Shown here: positions 45,644-54,467 of the stretch, piece by piece | Numbering within the stretch: the first letter of the stretch is position 1 | Layout: every line of letters begins with the position of its first letter | Assembly (NCBI GenBank): GCA_027306915.1 | Contig: DAHUYW010000007.1 | Coordinates: forward strand, 1-64,000 | Source of the DNA: Spirochaetales bacterium | GTDB lineage: Bacteria; Spirochaetota; Spirochaetia; DAHUYW01 | Reading direction: 5' to 3' | DNA length: 64,000 nucleotides | Notes under the pieces: model-generated | What the model saw: the letters and a program-made list of their open reading frames with translations, nothing else | Told to the model about the DNA's origin: nothing | Databases searched by the model: none | Position numbers and translations under genes: made by a program

Positions 45644-46567
45644 CTACCTGCCTCCCTTGCGGTACAACTGGTGGACTGCGGAGAAATCCTCATCTCCCAG
45701 CCCCTCCTTCAGCGCAAGGGCGTAGGCCTCCCGAGCGGCGCTACCCGCGAGAAGCACTGCGCCGCTTGACGCGGCCTCCCTCGCGACGAGGTCCAAGTCC
45801 TTGAGCATCCATCGCAGCGGGAACTCCGTGTCGTAAGCACCGCTCTCCATCTTCGAGCGCTTCGCCTGGAGAAAGGGGGCTGCAGTGGCTCCGCCGAGGA
45901 GCGTATCGAGGACCAGCGATCGTTCGAGGCCGATCGATTCGGCAAAAGCCACCGCTTCGGAGAAGGCAACCATCGCCTGGCCAAGCATGAGGTTAACCAC
46001 CATCTTCATCGCGGTGCCCGCGCCGGCCCGCCCGACATGGACTATCTTCTTTCCCATCCGCTCGAGGAGGGGGCGTGCTTCGGCGAGATCGCCCGCTTCG
46101 CCGCCTACAAAGAAGAGAAGCTCGCCCCGCTCCGCCGGGAGCTTCGAGCCCGCAACCGGGGCGTCGATGAAGCGGATACCGCGTTCTCGCGCCGCGTTCG
46201 CCATTTCGCGGGAGAAGGCCGGGTTCACCGTGCTGCAGTCGACCCAAAGGGAGCCCGCCTTCATGCGAAAAAGAAATCCGTCGGCCAGGCCGGCGGAATC
46301 CCGGCCGCCCGAAGCTGCGGCGCTTGCGCGCGCCGCGGTTCCGAGCGCGGCCTCGCGCACCGCGTCCGGCGTCGAGAGCATGGTGAAGACGACATCGGCG
46401 CCCTGTGCGGCCTCCGCCGGCGAGGAGGCCAGGCGCGCGCCGTTACGCGCGAGCTCCTGTGCCTTGGACACCGAGCGGTTGTAAACCGAGAGCTCCGGAT
46501 TTGCCTTCAGGATGTTAGCGGCCATTCGACTTCCCATGATGCCGAGGCCGATGAATGCGATTTTCAT
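45644..46567 (-). CDS. NAD(P)-dependent beta-hydroxyacid dehydrogenase (HIBADH family)
   Basis: 307 residues. IAFIGLGIMGSRMAANILK at the N-terminus, substrate motif FIDAPVAGSKLPAERGELLF near residue 135, catalytic Lys in GAGTAMKMVVNLMLGQAMVA, and MLKDLDLVAREA. Members include 3-hydroxyisobutyrate, tartronate semialdehyde and succinic semialdehyde reductases. A 20-residue Ala/Gly-rich insertion (about 78-98) is unusual. RBS GAGGAG. Divergent from the FGGY kinase. Confidence 0.9.
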   Translation of the reverse strand: MKIAFIGLGIMGSRMAANILKANPELSVYNRSVSKAQELARNGARLASSPAEAAQGADVVFTMLSTPDAVREAALGTAARASAAASGGRDSAGLADGFLFRMKAGSLWVDCSTVNPAFSREMANAARERGIRFIDAPVAGSKLPAERGELLFFVGGEAGDLAEARPLLERMGKKIVHVGRAGAGTAMKMVVNLMLGQAMVAFSEAVAFAESIGLERSLVLDTLLGGATAAPFLQAKRSKMESGAYDTEFPLRWMLKDLDLVAREAASSGAVLLAGSAAREAYALALKEGLGDEDFSAVHQLYRKGGR

Positions 46568-46591
46568 CGTGAGTTGACTCCTCTAGTCGAC

Positions 46592-46620
46592 ACTATAGCC
46601 GCCCGGATGGCCGGATACAA
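46592..46620 (-). promoter_or_regulatory. Promoter of the HIBADH-type gene
   Basis: Minus strand: -35 TTGTAT (46620-46615), 17-bp spacer, -10 TATAGT (46597-46592). Confidence 0.75.
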
Positions 46621-46638
46621 CTCCGGGTCGGTGCGGGC

Positions 46639-46644
46639 TATAAT
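46639..46644 (+). promoter_or_regulatory. -10 box TATAAT of the FGGY kinase gene
   Basis: Consensus TATAAT with a leader of about 18 nt holding GCGGAGG before ATG 46669. The -35 region is poor, overlapping the divergent promoter, which suggests activation or shared control. Confidence 0.6.
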
Positions 46645-46668
46645 CACTTTCTGCGGAGGTAGGAATAG

Positions 46669-48300
46669 ATGAAGGACGGCAGGTATGCGCTCGGGCTTGA
46701 CTCGAGCACGCAGAGTCTTACCGCAGTCGTGGTGGACTACGAAGAGGGGAGGGTTGTCTTCGAGCGCTCGCTGGACTACGCCCGTGACGAGCGCCTCGCC
46801 GGCTACGGGATCGACCGGCGCAGCTACCTTGTCCCGCCGCGCGTCGCCGGCGAGGCGGACCAGCCCCCGGCCATGTACCTCGCATCGCTCGACGCGCTTT
46901 TTGCCGACATGTGCGCCGAAGGCTTTCCGCTCGCGAAGATCGCCGTCGTGAACGTCTCGGGCCAACAGCACGGCCATCTCTACCTCCGCGCGGAGGCCCG
47001 CGAGCTCATCGCCCGCCTTAAATCCGCCGACGCGAAGGGAAGCGATCTTGTCGCCCTTCTCGAAGGAAGCCTTTCCTACGGGACCTCCCCAATCTGGCGC
47101 ACCTCCAACACGGTCGAAGAGGCGGATGCGATCCGGCGGGGAGTGGGCGGCAAGACCAAGATGATCGAGCTCTCGGGATCCGACTCGCCGCTTCGCTTCA
47201 CCGGGGCAGTCGTCCGAAGGGTCGCCCGCCAGTTTCCGGAGGCCTATCGCAATACCGCGGTGATCCACCTCATCTCGAGCTTTCTCCCGGCGGTGCTCGC
47301 GGGAGACGCGGGCATCCCTACCGATTTCGGCAACGCTTCGGGGACCTCGCTCATGGACTACCGCAGGCGGAAGTGGTCAGAGGAGCTCGTTGCGGCAGCC
47401 GCTTCGGACTGTCCCGGCGGCGCCCCGGCCCTGCGCGCGAAGCTGCCGGCGCTTGCGGCCCCCGACACCTGCGTCGGAACGATCGCCGCCTACTTCGTCG
47501 CCAAGTACGGCTTCGCGCAGGAGTGTCGTGTCGCGGTCGGATCGGGGGACAACCCCCAGACCAAGGTCCTGGTCTCCGGGGACCTGTTGAGCCTCGGCAC
47601 GAGCTTCGTCTTCATGGTGGCAACCGGCGGGGAGGCGGTTGATCTCGAGGGCTACGCGAACGGAATGTATGACGGCGTCGGGCGTCCCTTCATGTTCGGC
47701 TGCCGCACGAACGGGGCGATGGTGTGGGACCGCGTCCGCGCACAGCACGGCCTTGCGAAGGGCGACTACGAGCCGGCTGAACGGTCTCTCGCTTCGGCAG
47801 CCCCTGGGGCCTCCCTCTACTTCTGGCAGCCCGAGACCGAGTCCTTCCCGGTCTCTCCCGCCTTTGGGGAGAGACGGCTCCCCGGCGGGGAAGGGGGGCT
47901 CGCCGCGGACTACGGCGGAATAGTGGATTCCACCATGGCGGCGGTCTACCTCTACTCGCGCCGTTTTGCGCCCGAGAGCGCGGAGCCCCTCTCGGTGACC
48001 GGCGGGGCGACCGGGAGCCCGCAGATCATGCGGCGGGTTGCGGCGCTCTGGAGGCGCCCGGTGGTTGCGATCGGCAAGGTGGGCGCGGCCCTCGGCAGCG
48101 CGGTCTCCGGGGTGAGCGCGCTGCGGAGGGAGCTCGGGGGCGAGCGAAGCGGCCTTCCGGACGCCGAGTCCTTGAGCAGGAGGCTCCTGCCGCAGAGCAC
48201 ACCGAAGGCCCCCGATCCGTCCGACCTCGCCCTCTACCATGGCCCGGGCGGCTACCTCGAGCGCTTCCGCGCGGAGTATGAGCGGCTCTGGGAGAAGTAG
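46669..48300 (+). CDS. FGGY-family carbohydrate kinase (xylulokinase-like)
   Basis: 543 residues. N-terminal YALGLDSSTQSLTAVVVDYE phosphate loop, VVNVSGQQHGHLYL (xylulokinase-like QQHG), central RFTGAVVRRVARQFPEAYRN, VGSGDNPQTKVLVSGDLLSL and C-terminal LSVTGGATGSPQIMRRVAAL adenosine motif. It phosphorylates a ketose or polyol; the QQHG spelling favours xylulose. No xylose isomerase is nearby, although a xylan-type locus begins 1.3 kb downstream. GGAGG site before ATG 46669. Confidence 0.88.
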   Translation: MKDGRYALGLDSSTQSLTAVVVDYEEGRVVFERSLDYARDERLAGYGIDRRSYLVPPRVAGEADQPPAMYLASLDALFADMCAEGFPLAKIAVVNVSGQQHGHLYLRAEARELIARLKSADAKGSDLVALLEGSLSYGTSPIWRTSNTVEEADAIRRGVGGKTKMIELSGSDSPLRFTGAVVRRVARQFPEAYRNTAVIHLISSFLPAVLAGDAGIPTDFGNASGTSLMDYRRRKWSEELVAAAASDCPGGAPALRAKLPALAAPDTCVGTIAAYFVAKYGFAQECRVAVGSGDNPQTKVLVSGDLLSLGTSFVFMVATGGEAVDLEGYANGMYDGVGRPFMFGCRTNGAMVWDRVRAQHGLAKGDYEPAERSLASAAPGASLYFWQPETESFPVSPAFGERRLPGGEGGLAADYGGIVDSTMAAVYLYSRRFAPESAEPLSVTGGATGSPQIMRRVAALWRRPVVAIGKVGAALGSAVSGVSALRRELGGERSGLPDAESLSRRLLPQSTPKAPDPSDLALYHGPGGYLERFRAEYERLWEK

Positions 48301-48416
48301 CCGGCGCTCCGACGGCGGGGGTCGGGTGCGCTGTGCGTCGGCGCGGGGTCTCATACAGGCCGGCGCCCGTCCATCGGAAAGGGCAGCACCGGTGCGCTCG
48401 CGCTGGGCGCTTCCGC

Positions 48417-49385
48417 TCACATCGGTCGCGACACCACGTTCTGCGGACTTCCTTCGAGAAAGGCGCGGAGGTTTGCTGCCGCGATCTCCATGGCGCGGGT
48501 GCGCGCCTCGCGAGTCGCCCAGGCGATGTGCGGGGTGATGATGCAGTTCGGCGCCGAGAGGAGCGGATTGCCGGCTCGCGGGGGCTCCTCCCCCAGGACG
48601 TCGAGACCAGCCCCTGCGATCTGGCCGCGAGCGAGCGCCTCGGCAAGATCCGCTTCGACGACAAGACCGCCCCGGGAAACGTTGACAAGGAACGCGCTGC
48701 GCTTCATGAGGGAGAGGGTCGAGCGGCTGATCATGCCCGCGGTGTCCGGAGTGAGCGGGCAGGTCAGGCAGATGACGTCGGCGGATCGAAAGAGCTCCTC
48801 CTGCGGCACGCGGGCGACCGGCGCTTCGGCGTCCCGCGCGGACTGTGGACCCCGCGCGGCCGCGATCACCTTCATCTCGAAGGCGCGTCCGACGCGCGCA
48901 ATCGCCCCGCCTATTCGCCCGTAGCCAACGATGCCGAGGGTCTTTCCCGAAAGCTCGACCAGGGGAAAGCGGCTGTAGGAAAAATCCCTTGAGCTGCTCC
49001 ACTCTCCGGCCCGGACGCTTTCGCTGTGGGCCTGAACGTGGTGGCAGTGTTCGAGGATGAGGGCGAATGCAAGCTGGGCGACCGAGGGGGTGCTGTAGGC
49101 GGGGACGTTGGTAACCACCACCCCGCGCGCCGCCGCCGCCGCGACGTCGACCACGTTGTATCCGGTGGCGAGTACTCCGATGTAGCGGAGGCTCGCGAGC
49201 TTGGTGATCGCCTCCGCATCGATGGGAGTCTTATTGGTGAGAAGCGCTTCGGCGTCGCGTGCCCGCGCAATGAGCTCGCCCGGCGCGGTGCGCTCGTAGA
49301 CGGTGAGCTCTCCGACATGCTCGATCTCTTCCCAGCGAAGGTCCCCGGGATTGAGGGTGTAGCCGTCGGTTACCACGATCTTCAT
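48417..49385 (-). CDS. D-2-hydroxyacid dehydrogenase (glycerate/hydroxypyruvate type)
   Basis: 322 residues. LGIVGYGRIGGAIARVGRAF NAD motif near residue 147, Arg in FLVNVSRGGLVVEADLAEAL, Glu in GAGLDVLGEEPPRAGNPLL and His in CIITPHIAWATREARTRAME. The N-terminus MKIVVTDGYTLNPGDLRWEE is typical of glycerate dehydrogenases. ATG 49385 lies 6 nt after a TATATC -10 box and has no Shine-Dalgarno, suggesting a leaderless mRNA. Upstream in-frame codons are outside the transcript. Convergent with the FGGY kinase. Confidence 0.92.
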   Translation of the reverse strand: MKIVVTDGYTLNPGDLRWEEIEHVGELTVYERTAPGELIARARDAEALLTNKTPIDAEAITKLASLRYIGVLATGYNVVDVAAAAARGVVVTNVPAYSTPSVAQLAFALILEHCHHVQAHSESVRAGEWSSSRDFSYSRFPLVELSGKTLGIVGYGRIGGAIARVGRAFEMKVIAAARGPQSARDAEAPVARVPQEELFRSADVICLTCPLTPDTAGMISRSTLSLMKRSAFLVNVSRGGLVVEADLAEALARGQIAGAGLDVLGEEPPRAGNPLLSAPNCIITPHIAWATREARTRAMEIAAANLRAFLEGSPQNVVSRPM

Positions 49386-49391
49386 AGAGAC

Positions 49392-49419
49392 GATATAGCG
49401 CAGCTGAGGGAGTTTGCAA
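49392..49419 (-). promoter_or_regulatory. Promoter of the glycerate-type dehydrogenase
   Basis: Minus strand: -35 TTGCAA (49419-49414), 16-bp spacer, -10 TATATC (49397-49392), ending 6 nt before the start codon. Confidence 0.65.
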
Positions 49420-49615
49420 AGGGCGTGACTCCGGCGTTCCACTCCCCGGACGAGCTCCTGCGCCGTCCGAGAGAGGTAGCGTCCGCCCGCTCCATCGGAC
49501 AATTGACCTACCCTCAGGCGGTGACCTGCCCGAAAGGGCTTGTAGGACTTTCGCCGGTTCCCAAGGAGCGCCCAAGGGGGTAGCCTGAAGTGACGCGCTC
49601 TTCGAGGAGGGGTTC

Positions 49616-49873
49616 ATGCGTCTACCCGGGCATTCTCCCGCTGGAATCGCCGTTCTGCTGTTGTTTGCCGCGGCGGGTAGGGCTGAGGTTCTCTCCCGGC
49701 TTCAGCAGCACATCACCGCCCTTCTTGACCATTTTCGGGGCAAGGTTTACTGCTGGGACGTGGTGAACGAGGCCCGCTCGGACGGACACGGCATGCGGCG
49801 CACGGACAGCCCCCTCCTCTTCGACAACGACGTTCGGCCAAAGGCCGCCTTCTGGGCAGTCGCACCATGGTAA
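49616..49873 (+). pseudogene. Remnant of a GH10 endo-xylanase with a large internal deletion
   Basis: An 85-codon open frame. Residues about 26-53, LSRLQQHITALLDHFRGKVY followed by CWDVVNEARS, match the GH10 acid/base region (GKVYxWDVVNEA). The next piece, SPLLFDNDVRPKAAFWAV, matches the extreme C-terminus of GH10 enzymes. The roughly 150-200 residues normally between them, including the nucleophile Glu, are missing, as is most of the N-terminal barrel. The first 25 residues (GIAVLLLFAAAGRA) look like a signal peptide or chance. GAGGAGG precedes ATG 49616. The frame ends inside the start of the kinase gene. Not a working xylanase. Confidence 0.8.
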
Positions 49874-52329
49874 AAGCCCGCAAGACGAGAGCGCCCGACA
49901 CCCCGTTTGCTCGTCCCGACGCTCCGCTTGATACAGGCGAAGGGAGTCCGGCATTCGTCCCAAGCCGTGGCGCGCCTGCCCGGCAGCGCCTGATCGGGGT
50001 GTTCACGGCAGAGCTTGACGACGCCTACCAGATAGAGGTGTGGCGCGGGATCGAGGGTCGGGCCCGCGACCGCGGAGTGGGTGTGGTCTGTTTTCTGGGC
50101 TCCCGGGTCGACTCCGCGAACGTTTCGGAGGCGGCCGCGAACGTCGCCTACCGCATCGCGGACCATCGAAGCATCGATGGGCTAGTGGTGGTCAGCTCTG
50201 CGATAGGAACCTTCCTGGATGCGGAGGGGCTCGCCCGGCTGTTTGCGCGCAGGGGGGGCCTCCCGCAGGTCTCGGTGGGGGTGAAGATCGCAGGGGTAGC
50301 GAGCCTCTCAGTCGACGGCTCGGAGGGGCTCGTCGAGGTGGTCCGCCACCTGGCGCGAGACCACGGGCGCCGGCACTTCGCTCTTCTCGGCGGACCGCCC
50401 GGCCATCCCGAAGGCGAAGAGCGGGCACGCGCCTTCAGGCGGGCTCTTCACGATGCCGGGATTCCCTTTGATCCCAGGTTGGCGGTGCAAGGGAGCTTCC
50501 TCCAGGACTCGGGTATAGAAGCTGCCCAAAGGCTTGCGGCCTCGGGGGTTTTCTTCGACGCCCTGGTTTGCCTGAACGATCGGATGGCTCTCGGGGCGAT
50601 GAGCCAGCTGCGGAAGGTAGGCATAAGGGTCCCCGAGGAGGTTTCCGTGGTCGGCTTCGACGGCATCGAAGGCGGCCGGTACGTGACGCCTCCCCTCACG
50701 ACCGTCGTTCAGCCCCTGCGGGAGCTGGGCTCGCTGGCGCTCGACGCGCTGCTTGATGTCTGCGACGGCAAAGAGCCTCGCGATCGCACCCTCTCCTGCG
50801 CGCTCGCCATCCGCCAATCGTGCGGATGCCCGCCGGCGAGAAGCTACGACCCCGATCTGAAGCAGCTGCCGGCAGACGTCACGGCGGAGGAGCGGGTTGC
50901 GATCGAGGAGCTGGTCGAGCGCGCACGGCGTGACGACGGGAACGGGTTCATCGTCAGGCTGAATGCGGCCCTCGCCGCCGCCGAGCCGGAAGGGCGTCTC
51001 TCGAGCCGCTGGAACGGCTTCCTCTCGCTCATTCGCCGCAGGGTGCCGGCGGAAGGGTCTCCCCTCTTCGAGTTCGCTCGGGTGCTCGTCGGCGAGACCG
51101 AAACCCGCTTCCAAACCGCACGGCGTACCGCCGCAGAGGAGCGTTTTGCGACCCTTCGGGAGATCTGCGCCTCGCTTGCCGGCTCCTTCGAGATGCCGGT
51201 CATCCTATCGCGCCTCGAGGTGGGGCTCGATCGGCTGGGCATTGGGGGTGGCTATCTCGCGCTTTTCGAGGGGAAGGGAAAGAGTGCGGAATGGTCGCGG
51301 CTCGTCATGACGCCCCGGGAAGCCGGGCTCTCTCCTCTGTCCGCGAAGGGACTGCGTTTCCGCACCGCCCAGCTGGTTCCGCCGACTGCGGGCGGCGCCT
51401 GGCGGAAGGGGAGCTGGATACTCGAGCCGCTTATTTTCCAGGATGAGCCGCTCGGCTACATCCTGCTGCCCGGCGGTGCGGACGAGCTTTCGCTCTACGA
51501 CACCCTGCGCGATCAGGTCGCGAGCGCGGTGAAGGGGGCGCTTCTTCTCGAGCAGGTGCGTACCCACGAGCACCGCCTCGAGGCCGAGGTGAAGCGCCGC
51601 ACGGCGGAGCTCACGCGGGCAAACGCCGAGCTGACGCGGGAGATCGAGCGAAGGGTGCGTCTGGAGGAGGAGGTTGTCGATATCTCCAATCGCACGATGC
51701 AGCGAATCGGTCAGGACATCCACGACGACCTCTGCCAGCATCTGGCCGGTATCGCGATGCTCGCGACCGTCCTTCGCGGAGATCTCGCGGAGGTCGACGG
51801 AGGCGCGGTCTCCTCGATCGATCGCATCGGCAACCTCCTCGCCGACTCGATTGCGCGAGCCAAGCAGATAGCCCGCGGACTTTTCCCGACGGGACTCGAG
51901 GAGCACGGCCTCTCCGCGGCCATTGAGGAGATGGTCGCCGTTGCGCGGCAGCGGTTTCACGCGGCCATTGACTTTCGCTCCTCGCCTGACTTTTCGCTCC
52001 CGGATACCGACAGGGCCCTTCATGTGTATCGAATCGTCCAGGAAGCCCTCTCGAACGCCCTCAAGCACTCCGGCTCCGACCGCGTCGAGGTGCGGCTTTA
52101 CCGAGAGCTACTTCCCCAGGGTTCGGCGGACGAAAGCCGGGCGGTCCTCGTCGCGGAGGTGACCGACTACGGGATCGGCCTTTCGGATTCCGGTCCCCAC
52201 CAGGGGATGGGGCTTCGCATCATGCGCTATCGAGCAGAAAAGGCGGGGGTCGATCTCCGCATCGACTTTCTCGAGCCGGGCACGCGGGTATCCTGTAGGT
52301 TGGACCAGACACAGGGAGCGCCGACGTGA
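49867..52329 (+). CDS. Soluble hybrid histidine kinase with LacI-type sugar-binding sensor
   Basis: 820 residues, no membrane helix or signal peptide. Residues about 40-320: a LacI/GalR-type periplasmic-binding domain (RLIGVFTAELDDAYQIEVWR; DALVCLNDRMALGAMSQL; VSVVGFDGIEGGRYVTPPLT) without the HTH. Then an unassigned stretch, a GAF-like region (about 430-560; FATLREICASLAG, GYLALFEG), and a coiled coil (LEAEVKRRTAELTRANAELT). The HisKA_3 helix IGQDIHDDLCQHLAGIAML carries the phospho-acceptor H619, and an ATPase domain follows (IVQEALSNALKHSG; DYGIGLSD; GMGLRIMRYRA). Overlaps its response regulator by 4 bp. Predicted to sense a cytoplasmic oligosaccharide and activate the downstream transport/GH3 operon. 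Confidence 0.9.
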   Translation: MVKARKTRAPDTPFARPDAPLDTGEGSPAFVPSRGAPARQRLIGVFTAELDDAYQIEVWRGIEGRARDRGVGVVCFLGSRVDSANVSEAAANVAYRIADHRSIDGLVVVSSAIGTFLDAEGLARLFARRGGLPQVSVGVKIAGVASLSVDGSEGLVEVVRHLARDHGRRHFALLGGPPGHPEGEERARAFRRALHDAGIPFDPRLAVQGSFLQDSGIEAAQRLAASGVFFDALVCLNDRMALGAMSQLRKVGIRVPEEVSVVGFDGIEGGRYVTPPLTTVVQPLRELGSLALDALLDVCDGKEPRDRTLSCALAIRQSCGCPPARSYDPDLKQLPADVTAEERVAIEELVERARRDDGNGFIVRLNAALAAAEPEGRLSSRWNGFLSLIRRRVPAEGSPLFEFARVLVGETETRFQTARRTAAEERFATLREICASLAGSFEMPVILSRLEVGLDRLGIGGGYLALFEGKGKSAEWSRLVMTPREAGLSPLSAKGLRFRTAQLVPPTAGGAWRKGSWILEPLIFQDEPLGYILLPGGADELSLYDTLRDQVASAVKGALLLEQVRTHEHRLEAEVKRRTAELTRANAELTREIERRVRLEEEVVDISNRTMQRIGQDIHDDLCQHLAGIAMLATVLRGDLAEVDGGAVSSIDRIGNLLADSIARAKQIARGLFPTGLEEHGLSAAIEEMVAVARQRFHAAIDFRSSPDFSLPDTDRALHVYRIVQEALSNALKHSGSDRVEVRLYRELLPQGSADESRAVLVAEVTDYGIGLSDSGPHQGMGLRIMRYRAEKAGVDLRIDFLEPGTRVSCRLDQTQGAPT

Positions 52330-52982
52330 CGAGGCAGGTGACCTTTCTCGTCGTCGACGATCACCCGGTCTTCCGGCAGGGGCTGGTGGCGCTCGTCCGG
52401 AGCAACGAGCGCTACGAGGTGAGCGCCGAGGCAGGCACCGTAGCGGAGGCCCTTGCGGCCCTCGAGCGCGCCTCTCCCGACATCGCCCTGGTGGACATCT
52501 CTCTCGTCGGCCAGAACGGCCTCGATCTGGTGCGCACCATCAAGTCCACCTTTCCTCAGGTGCTTGTTCTCATCATCTCGATGCACGACGAGGTGGTCTA
52601 CGCCGAGCGAGCTCTGAAGGCTGGAGCCCGCGGCTACGTCATGAAACAGGAGGCCGCCTCGGTCATGCTCGATGCCATCAAGACGGTCCTCTCCGGCAAG
52701 ATCTACGTTTCGGCTGCAATGCGGGATCGCCTCCTCGAGACCATGTTCAGCCGAAGCCCCGAGAGCGAGGCGCCGTCGGTGGAGCGCCTGAGCGACCGGG
52801 AGCTCGAGGTGCTCGATCTCATCGGCCAGGGCTACGGGAGTGCCGATGTGGCCAAGGTGCTCAATCTGTCCGTAAAGACCGTAAACACCTACCGGGACCA
52901 CATCAAGGAAAAGCTGCGGATCGACGGGGCGGGGGAGCTCCGGCGCTTCGCCGTCAAGTGGGTTCAGAGCAGGGATCGGTAA
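52326..52982 (+). CDS. NarL/FixJ-family response regulator
   Basis: 218 residues. Receiver domain FLVVDDHPVFRQGLVALVRS with phospho-acceptor Asp57 in IALVDISLVGQNG, Thr/Ser switch in LIISMHDEVVYAERALKAGA, Lys in GYVMKQEA. C-terminal LuxR-type HTH: LSDRELEVLDLIGQGYGSADVAKVLNLSVKTVNTYRDHIK. GTG 52326 overlaps the kinase stop (GTGA), so coupled translation is certain. The cognate of the LacI-sensor kinase; the likely target is the promoter before the binding-protein gene 130 bp downstream. Confidence 0.95.
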   Translation: MTRQVTFLVVDDHPVFRQGLVALVRSNERYEVSAEAGTVAEALAALERASPDIALVDISLVGQNGLDLVRTIKSTFPQVLVLIISMHDEVVYAERALKAGARGYVMKQEAASVMLDAIKTVLSGKIYVSAAMRDRLLETMFSRSPESEAPSVERLSDRELEVLDLIGQGYGSADVAKVLNLSVKTVNTYRDHIKEKLRIDGAGELRRFAVKWVQSRDR

Positions 52983-53060
52983 TAGCTCCTACTCCAATAC
53001 TGGTACATTGTCCGATTCTCACCGGCACGCGCCCGATCTACGCTGAGCAAGGGTGTAAGC

Positions 53061-53074
53061 CGGACCTTGGTCCG
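53061..53074 (+). promoter_or_regulatory. Inverted repeat upstream of the xylo-oligosaccharide operon
   Basis: CGGACC-TT-GGTCCG, 38 bp before ATG 53113, in the gap between response regulator and binding protein. A possible regulator site or leader hairpin. No clear -35/-10 pair is visible here, consistent with an activator-dependent promoter. Confidence 0.45.
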
Positions 53075-53112
53075 TGCACTCTCAGATCTCCGAAAAGCAG
53101 AGGAGGAAGCGC

Positions 53113-54405
53113 ATGAAGAGGTTTATGAAGACGGCAGTTATTGCGGCCGCCGCATTCTTGATCGCTGCCGGCATCAGCTTTGCAGGCGGGCAGAAGGAGC
53201 CGGGCGCGGCGCCTTCGACCGGGCCGGTCAAGTTCACCTTCTGGCACATCGATACGACCCACAAGCCTTACTGGCAGGGGCTGGCCGATGCGTACACGCA
53301 GGCCCATCCGAACGTCAGCATCGAGATAACGGTTCTCGAGAACGAGGCCTTCAAGAGCAAGATGACGACGCTCATGCAGTCCGGAAGCCCGCCTGACCTG
53401 TTTCAGAGCTGGGGAGGCGGGGTCATGGCCGAGTACGCGCAGGCGGGTCTCCTGCGCGATATCACCAAGTACGTGAAGGGTACCGCGGGGGGTAAAACGA
53501 TGGCTCCGGGGGTCATCGCGGTCTATTCGTATGACGGCAAGCAGTATGGAATGCCCTACGACATGGGGGCGGTTACCTTCTGGTACAACAAGGAAATGCT
53601 CGCCAACGCGGGCTACTCCTCCTTCCCGACGACGTGGAGCGACTTCCTCACCATGATCGGCAAGCTGAAGAGCACAGGCGTGACTCCAATCGCGCTCGCC
53701 GAGGGCGACAAGTGGCCGGGCATGTTCTGGTGGGCCTACCTGTCGATGAGAATCGGAGGGAAGTCCGCATTCGACAACATCCTTTCCGGACAGGGCAAAT
53801 TCACCGCCGCTCCCTTCGTGCAGGCCGGTCAGAAGCTGGTCGACCTCACCCAGCTGGGTCCCTTCGAAGAGGGCTTCTTGGGGGCGAAGCAGACCGACGG
53901 GGCGGCCCTCGTCGGTAACGGAAAGGCGGCGATGGAGCTCATGGGACAATGGGGACCGAGCGTTGAGGCTTCTAGCTCAGTGAGCAAGAAGGGTGTCGGC
54001 GACATGCTCGGTACCGCGCCCTTCCCGGTTGTCGAGGGAGGAGCAGGGGCAGGAACGGACGTCCTCGGCGGCGGCAACGGCTACGCCGTAGGAAAGAACG
54101 CCCCCGATGCGACCGTGGATTTCCTCAAGTTCATCACGAATGAGCAGAACAATGCCACGTTTGCGGCCACGGGCGTGATCATTCCGACTGCCATCGGGGC
54201 CGACAGCGGTCTCACGGATCCGCTCATGAAGATGGTGAAGGGTATCGTCGATAAGGCCGGCTACTTCCAGCTCTACCTGGATCAGTTCTACACCCCGGCG
54301 GTTGGAAGCGCGATCAACGACAATGTCCAGCAGATCTTCGCGGGTACGATGACTCCGGCTCAGGCCGCGGCCGCGATCCAGCAAACCTACGAGATGAACA
54401 AATAG
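53113..54405 (+). CDS. Sugar ABC transporter substrate-binding protein, soluble periplasmic type
   Basis: 430 residues. Signal peptide MKRFMKTAVIAAAAFLIAAG with predicted cleavage in SFA-GGQKE; no lipobox Cys, unlike the binding lipoprotein at 26736. Mature SBP family 1: FTFWHIDTTHKPYWQGLADA, LMQSGSPPDLFQSWGGGVMA, YGMPYDMGAVTFWYNKEML. The FAGGQKE motif after the signal is a habit of spirochaete SBPs. AGGAGG precedes ATG 53113. Linked to a GH3 beta-xylosidase-type enzyme and a GH10 remnant, so xylo-oligosaccharides are the likely ligands. A stem-loop follows. Confidence 0.93.
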   Translation: MKRFMKTAVIAAAAFLIAAGISFAGGQKEPGAAPSTGPVKFTFWHIDTTHKPYWQGLADAYTQAHPNVSIEITVLENEAFKSKMTTLMQSGSPPDLFQSWGGGVMAEYAQAGLLRDITKYVKGTAGGKTMAPGVIAVYSYDGKQYGMPYDMGAVTFWYNKEMLANAGYSSFPTTWSDFLTMIGKLKSTGVTPIALAEGDKWPGMFWWAYLSMRIGGKSAFDNILSGQGKFTAAPFVQAGQKLVDLTQLGPFEEGFLGAKQTDGAALVGNGKAAMELMGQWGPSVEASSSVSKKGVGDMLGTAPFPVVEGGAGAGTDVLGGGNGYAVGKNAPDATVDFLKFITNEQNNATFAATGVIIPTAIGADSGLTDPLMKMVKGIVDKAGYFQLYLDQFYTPAVGSAINDNVQQIFAGTMTPAQAAAAIQQTYEMNK

Positions 54406-54420
54406 GAAAGGGGATTCAAT

Positions 54421-54456
54421 CCGGTGCTGCGCCTCGCTCTTCGAGGCGCAGCCCGG
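54421..54456 (+). other. Long stem-loop between binding-protein and permease genes of the second sugar operon
   Basis: GCTGCGCCTCG, 5-nt loop CTCTT, CGAGGCGCAGC (54426-54452), an 11-bp perfect stem extended by CCGG/CCGG pairs with one bulged T. It lies 15 bp after the binding-protein stop. No U-tract. Same position as the stem-loop at 28171-28196. Confidence 0.85.
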
Positions 54457-54467
54457 AGCGATTCAAC

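Noticed and set aside
47377..49002. 541-codon minus-strand frame over the FGGY kinase and glycerate-type dehydrogenase
   Set aside because: Arg/Pro/Gly-rich, no motifs, covered by two well-supported genes.
52990..53010. Three TAC triplets (TACTCCA, TACTGGT, TACATTG) as NarL-type sites before the second sugar operon
   Set aside because: Spacing is irregular and the family's half-site is too loose to support a call.
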